Of a stretch of DNA of 64,000 nucleotides, positions 59,000-64,000 are shown one piece after another. The notes below the pieces were generated by a model. It worked only from the letters and a program-made list of their open reading frames with translations, made no database searches and had not been told where the DNA came from. The stretch lies in NCBI GenBank assembly GCA_007570785.1, contig ML662442.1:29197264-29261263 (forward strand), read 5' to 3'. The first letter of the stretch is position 1, and each line of letters opens with the position of its first letter. Source of the DNA: Antilocapra americana (Eukaryota; Chordata; Mammalia; Artiodactyla; Antilocapridae). The position numbers were made by a program, and so were the translations under genes.

Positions 59000-59729
59000 T
59001 TATAGATGCATGTGTGAACACCCTGTCCCACTCCTTTGCTCACTCAGGATTATCAGGACCCAGCTCCTTGAGCTGCCTGATTCCTGGAAGCACGAAGAGG
59101 CTCAAATGAACCCATCCCCTCCCTCCACCATCAGAAACAAACAAACAAAACTGCCTGCCTTTTTCTATCCCTATTAAATGGGATCATGGCAGACAATGTC
59201 CACTCACATGGCTCAAGCCCTTTGATCCTATAGACCAAACCATCTGCATCCTCTTCACACAACCATTTCCCCCACCCCGCACAAACACACACACAGACAC
59301 ACATGCACACACCCAAACATGCAGTGACATCGGGGGTGACCACCCTTCCCTCCACGTGACCACATACCATATGATGGAGACAGAAACAAGGGACAAAACT
59401 TGACTTCACCTCCTAGAACCAATTCCAAAGCCCTTTGTTCAGTGACAATGGCAGAGAGTTCTGTCTGGGGTTTTCCATGTAGGAGCCAGAAACCCTGTCT
59501 TTCTGTAGATAGATGCCCATCTAGAAATAATGTACTACTGTACAGTACAGAATACAGATAAACAATTACAGCACAGTTAAAAACTGCTTTGTGGAGCCTG
59601 ATTACCCACAGAGTGCCATGCTCCACCAGGGTCAGCATGGCAGAGGGGGGCTCTCTCCCTGTCTGCCATTCTTTTAGGATCAGCTGTGTCAACTCATGAG
59701 AAAAACTCTTAATTAAAAATAGTCAAAAC

Positions 59730-59893
59730 TGAGACTTCTCTGGCAGTCCATTGGTTAAGGCTCTGCACTTCCAACCCAGGGGGTGTGGGTTTGATCCCTG
59801 GCTGGGGAACTAAGACCCCACAGGCACACTTGCTATGTGGTGCAGCAAAAATACATAAATAATAAAATAAAACATATAAAAAATTTTAAATAA
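59730..59893 (+). mobile_element. CHR-type tRNA SINE
   Basis: gagacttctctggcagtcc head, gtgggtttgatccctggctg box, gaactaagaccccacaggc and an A/T-rich tail with aaataataaaataaaac. Confidence 0.88.
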
Positions 59894-59964
59894 TATGGTC
59901 AAAATCAAAAACTGATATTGCACATGAGAGAATATGGAAGAAATATTTGCTCATATTCCCATCA

Positions 59965-61090
59965 AAGCAAGAGAGTTCCAGAAAAACATCTATTTGTGCT
60001 TTATTGACTATGCCAAAGCCTTTGACTGTGTAGATCACAATAAACTGTGGAAAACTCTAAAAGATGGGAATAGTAGACCATCTGACCTGTCTCTTGAGAA
60101 ACCTGTATGCAGGTCAGGAAGCAACAGTTAGAACTGGACATGGAACAACAGACTGGTTCCAAATAAGAAAAGGAGTATGTCAAGGCTGTATATTGTCACC
60201 CTGCTTATTTAACTTATATGCAGAGTGCATCATGAGAAACGCTGGGCTGGAGGAAGCACAAGCTGGAATCAAGATTGCTGGGAGAAATATCAAGAACCTC
60301 ACATATGCAGATGACACCACCCTTATGGCAGAAAGTGAAGAATAACTAAAAAGCCTCTTGATGAAAGTGAAAGAGGAGAGTGAAAAAGTTGGCTTAAAGC
60401 TAAACATTCAGAAAACTAAGATCATGGTATCTGGTCCCATCACTTCATGGCAAATAGATGGAGAAACAGGGGAAACAGTGTCAGACTTTATTTTTTGGGG
60501 CTCCAAAGCACTACAGATGGTGACTGAAGCCATGAAATTAAAAGACACTTACTCCTTGGAAGGAAAGTTATGATCAACCTAGACAGCATATTAAAAAAAC
60601 AGAGGCATTACTTTGCCAACAAAGGTCCATCTAGTCAAGGCTATTGTTTTTCCAGTAGTCATGTATGGATGTGAGAGTTGGACAGTGAAGAAAGCTGAGT
60701 GCGGAAGAATTGATGCTTTTGAACTGTGGTGCTGGAGAAGACTCTTGAGAGTCCCTTGGACTGCAAGGAGATCCAACCAGTCCATCCTAAAGGAGATCAG
60801 TCCTGGGTGTTCATTGGAAGACTGATGTTGAAGCTGATACTCCAATACTTTGGCCACCTCATGCGAAGAGTTGACACACTGGAAAAGATCCTAATGCTGG
60901 GAAGGATTGGGAGCAGGAGGAGAAGGGGACGACAGAGGATGAGATGGCTGGATGGCATCACCGACTCGATGGACATGGGTTTGGGCGGACTCCGGGAGTT
61001 GGTGATGGACAGGGAGGCCTGGTGTTGGTGTGCTGCAATTCATGGGGTCGCAAAGAGTTGGACACGACTGAGTGACTGAACTAAACTGAA
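59965..61090 (+). mobile_element. BovB LINE, 1.1 kb, 5'-truncated
   Basis: Starts inside the reverse-transcriptase domain (frame 59934-60131 has FIDYAKAFDCVDHNKLWKTL), shifts frame near 60060, continues in 60064-60345 with GVCQGCILSPCLFNLYAE and an intact YADD catalytic motif, then stops after AESEE. Later frames 60613-60825 (YGCESW) and 60726-61079 cover the C-terminus. One frameshift and one stop in the catalytic region are the main lesions; inactive. Confidence 0.94.
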
Positions 61091-61583
61091 GTGGTCTACA
61101 GCACCATTTGCCCACACCTTTTTACCATGTTCCTTAGGATGGATTTGAAACATGATCAAATGGTTTTAACAGTTTCCTCCCAATTTAACCCCTCAATATA
61201 AGCAAATAAGTAAAATTTTTTCTGAATGCTTCTCCAACATTTTATAGATGTATAAAAAATTAAAATCATATTGCATATGCTTTTCTTAAGTGTTTTCACT
61301 GAAACATGTTATTTTGCCATTAAATATTCTTCAATAATAATTTTTTGATTAAATATTCTTGAAAACTTTTTTGATATGTATTAATTTAATTAGACATCAA
61401 ACATTTAGATGTAACTGGTGACTAATTCATCTTTGGTATGGATCTAATAAAGCCTGAGGAAGTCCAGATCCCACCAAGTACCTGGAATCTTACTTATCTC
61501 TGTTTTATAATCCATATCTAAGAAATGGATTTGTTTGTTTCACTGATGGTTTATAATTCTTGAGAATGTGTGTATTTGTTAAA
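61091..61583. other. AT-rich, no recognised feature
   Basis: No open frame or nameable repeat. Confidence 0.5.
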
Positions 61584-61749
61584 TATAGGCATGATACTAG
61601 CTGGCTGGGTGTGATATATTATTTACCTCTTTTGTAAAATGCCAATCCACTCCAGTATTCTTGCCCAGAGAATTTCATGGACAGAGGAGTGAGGAGGGCT
61701 ATAGTCCATGGTGTCACAAGAGTTGGACATGACTGAGCAACTACACACA
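61584..61749 (+). mobile_element. 5'-truncated Bov-tA SINE with extra 5' sequence
   Basis: Perfect 11-bp copies of tatttgttaaa at 61573-61583 and 61750-61760 enclose 166 bp. Only the last ~110 bp are SINE (ccaatccactccagtattc to gactgagcaactacac); the first ~55 bp are unrelated. Confidence 0.78.
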
Positions 61750-61760
61750 TATTTGTTAAA

Positions 61761-62859
61761 AGAAAAAAAATGTTTTACAATTGTAATTTTAGAGGATAGA
61801 ATAACAGGACCTTTATTGTCAGACACTCCATATAACCCTTATGACTATTTAATTCTAATTTTTAATCTGAAAGAACATGAGTAAAGATGGTTATCTGTCA
61901 TATCCCCTTTCTCACTGTAGAACCTGTTAAACTCTAATCATTCTCTGAAGCCATTTGTCAGGAAAAAGTACAACACAGCATTGGCCATACAAGCAGTCAT
62001 TTGGGTATGAATAAAAGATTGTTGACCACCCTTGGCTTTTAACTCTGCAGACCAGGGACAATTATGGTTTAAACTATATATCCCCAAGCTGAGAATTCTG
62101 AAACAAAACCTCCTCTTCATCACCACCATCAGACTTGGGATCTGTGGAAAGATTCCCTAAAGGATCATATTATAATTTAAGCTTCTCTTAAACTTGTATT
62201 TTAATGAAATAAAACTTATTTAGGATGACTTGAAAGCACATTCTTCAGCCACAGAGAGGAAGAAAAATATCCCTCCCATACACTGTGGACACAATTTTAT
62301 TGTCCTCATCTAATAGCAGTAATAGATAATTAATTGATTCAGCTAGCTAATGATTATTACAAAGATTAAGTTATGACCAATCATTCTGAAGGTAAAAATC
62401 ATTATTTTTGGCAGCTGTTCTCTGGTTCAATTAGTTTATATTCAATAATTCCACCTAACAAATCATTCACATGGTTACTTAGGACCTTGGCAGTTTCAGT
62501 GGGAAGCTCTGTTGCTCAGTTTTGCCAAACCAGATGTTTCTTGAGCAAACTACTGGGAACTCTCTATGTTGTGACAGAAAGTTGGCAAGTCCTCTTTTGA
62601 AACTATTCCAGGATGTAATATACCCACTACGTTCTATAGTACAGAGCTTTGGGACATGATGATTCCTTTGTTTTTGTTAGCAGTGCAGATATAGAGGGGC
62701 TTTCTATAGAAAATTCTGTTCCCCACCCAAAGATTTTCTTTTGAGTCATCTCAGTGGAGAACTGAAATGACTGTTCATTCATGAGCCTCAGTTAGATTCC
62801 AACAGGAACATCAAACAGAACACTGGTTGATGGAAGATGATAAGGTCAGGAGAGGCTTC
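61761..62859. other. no recognised feature
   Basis: Apparently single-copy DNA; 63- and 75-codon frames (61938-62129 minus, 62373-62600 plus) are featureless. Confidence 0.5.
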
Positions 62860-63830
62860 TAAAGAATGTAACCCCTGGGATGATCATGAGAACACGTGGG
62901 CTGGAGTTTGGTGGCGTGAGGGGAGGAATGGCATTCCAGGTAGAAGGATCAGTGCATGAAAATAGTACTGCAGCATAGAGCAGCACAATGTAATGGAGAA
63001 ATTGCATGCTGCTAAGAATGGTAGGAATGAGGGTGCCATACGTCGGAAGGGTGGCAGGAAATCAGGCTAATGCATGGCGAGGAGACAAGCCATGAAGGGC
63101 GTCTTTGTTAAACCAAAATGTCTGTGCTTTATCCTGAAGAATGCGGGAGTTCACCCAAGGATTTTAAAAGAAGGGACATGATGTGATATGATTTATTGTT
63201 TAGAAAGGTTATCCAGCAACAGTGTAGAGAGTGAGGATGGGGAGGACTGGAAGCAGAAAGGACAGTATTGAAGCAGTACAGACAGGAAAGGGAACAGTAA
63301 GGTAGTGACAATGAGACCCAAGAGCAAGAGAGAGAGATAAAAGATATTTAGGAAGTAGGATTCATAGGATAAATTGACAGTAGAGGAAGAAAAAGAGTAG
63401 AATTAAGTATGGTACTCAGGTTTCTGGCCTAGAAAATTATGTGAGTAGTGGTGCCAGTCTCTGAAATAGTGACTGCTGGAATACAATTAGAATCTTCTAC
63501 CAAAATAATAAATTTGATTAGGAGTATGTTGAATTTGAAGGACAGATAGGATATTCAAGTAGAGCTCTCTTACAGGCAACTAGGTCACTTGACTGTGGAG
63601 CTGGGGAGAGAGACCTGGGTTGTGGGTATAGATTTGAGAATCGTCAGTATGTAAGTGGTAGATAAGGGCCATTGGCTTGAAGGTCATCCAGCCTAAGTGA
63701 AAGGTCATAAAGTAGAGGGCCAGGGACGAAGATCATTGTCCAGAAGAAAATCATCAGTAACCTTAATGGTAGCAGTTATACTGGAGCACTAAGGGACAGA
63801 AGGCTCATAGCAGTGAGTTAAGAAGTGAAT
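62860..63830 (+). repeat. old interspersed repeat, family not named
   Basis: Ordered blocks aatggcattccaggtagaagg, tctgtgctttatcctgaag, agaagggacatgatgtgatatg, ggtactcaggtttctggcc and gatttgagaatcgtcagtatg are familiar from a long, ancient mammalian repeat I cannot name. No frame of note. Confidence 0.45.
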
Positions 63831-63927
63831 GGCAGGTACAGAGGTGGCCAAGTCTTTGGACTTCGGCAGAAACAACCAGTGCAGAAACGCATGGAGAAAT
63901 ATGTTCTTTATCAAGGATTTTAGTCAC

Positions 63928-64000
63928 TTTGGCCACCTGATGCTAAGAGCTTATTCATTAGAAAAGACTCCGATGCTGGCAAAGATTGAAGACGGGAGGA
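63928..64000 (+). mobile_element. BovB LINE, cut by the window end
   Basis: tcactttggccacctgatgc... into the ctggcaaagattgaag block; same region as 19421-19494. It continues beyond the window. Confidence 0.88.

Larger units (their letters stand above)
56696..59729. other. about 3 kb without a nameable repeat apart from microsatellites
   Basis: Apparently single-copy DNA. Frames at 58102-58335 (plus), 58668-58880 and 59131-59692 (minus) are low-complexity or featureless; the longest (145 codons, 59255-59692) reads through the CA-rich patch. No gene is called. Confidence 0.5.

Noticed and set aside
57003..59312. CA/GT-rich tracts as a possible Z-DNA regulatory region
   Set aside because: Nothing beyond the dinucleotide repeats themselves supports a regulatory role.
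59255..59692. 145-codon minus-strand open frame
   Set aside because: Partly produced by the CA-rich tract (Cys/Val run); the rest is featureless.
1..64000. CRISPR arrays, operons, phage or plasmid features
   Set aside because: Repeat families and base composition are those of a ruminant nuclear genome; the regularly recurring blocks are dispersed SINEs, not spaced direct repeats.

Overview
The window is mammalian nuclear DNA from a pecoran ruminant, most likely a bovid (cattle, sheep or goat type). The evidence is the repeat content: about 20 Bov-tA SINEs, one Bov-A2 SINE, seven RTE-type BovB LINE fragments, and CHR-type tRNA SINEs shared with other cetartiodactyls. These sit on an old background of L1, L2, MIR, MLT1 and hAT relics. 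I found no intact host protein-coding gene, no tRNA or rRNA gene and no CpG island promoter. It reads as a gene desert or deep intron built largely by nested retrotransposition.

Layout. 1-4.2 kb: BovB 3' end, Bov-tA, and an MLT1-like LTR split by a 318-bp hAT element with a perfect 8-bp target-site duplication (TSD). 4.2-8.5 kb: an old L1 into which a younger L1 fragment and several SINEs (two of them dimeric) are nested. 10.4-11.0 kb: a BovB insertion on the minus strand with a perfect TSD and an open frame for the end of its ORF2 protein. 12.6-15.1 kb: the most notable object, a 2.46-kb insertion on the minus strand flanked by a 17-bp duplication. It carries a 5' leader with a 41-codon frame, a degenerate KRAB box, a full-length 127-bp KRAB-A exon with splice sites at both ends, and an L1 3' end as its tail. 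I read it as a partly spliced KRAB transcript that was polyadenylated in an intronic L1 and then retroposed.

15.1-31 kb: L2 copies (one split by Bov-A2), old L1, BovB nested in L1, a hAT relic, three small L1 insertions with clear TSDs (one carrying apparent 3'-transduced DNA), a candidate LTR on the minus strand near 26.5-27.3 kb, and a young 0.6-kb L1 at 29.2-29.8 kb. 31.7-39.4 kb: a block of minus-strand L1, interrupted by a 2.4-kb BovB that is the longest in the window. 39.6-50 kb: many Bov-tA SINEs, often in alternating orientation, plus MIR, MLT1, MER5-type and ERVL-like LTR sequence. 50-64 kb: mostly unassigned sequence with two L1 fragments, an old LTR split by BovB, a (GT)23 microsatellite and a 1.1-kb BovB that keeps the YADD motif.

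The elements do not form a pathway. Functionally, L1 and BovB supplied the enzymes that moved the SINEs and, in one case, host KRAB RNA. Family names are given by recognition from memory; no database search was run, so boundaries of old repeats are approximate, while TSD coordinates were read directly.
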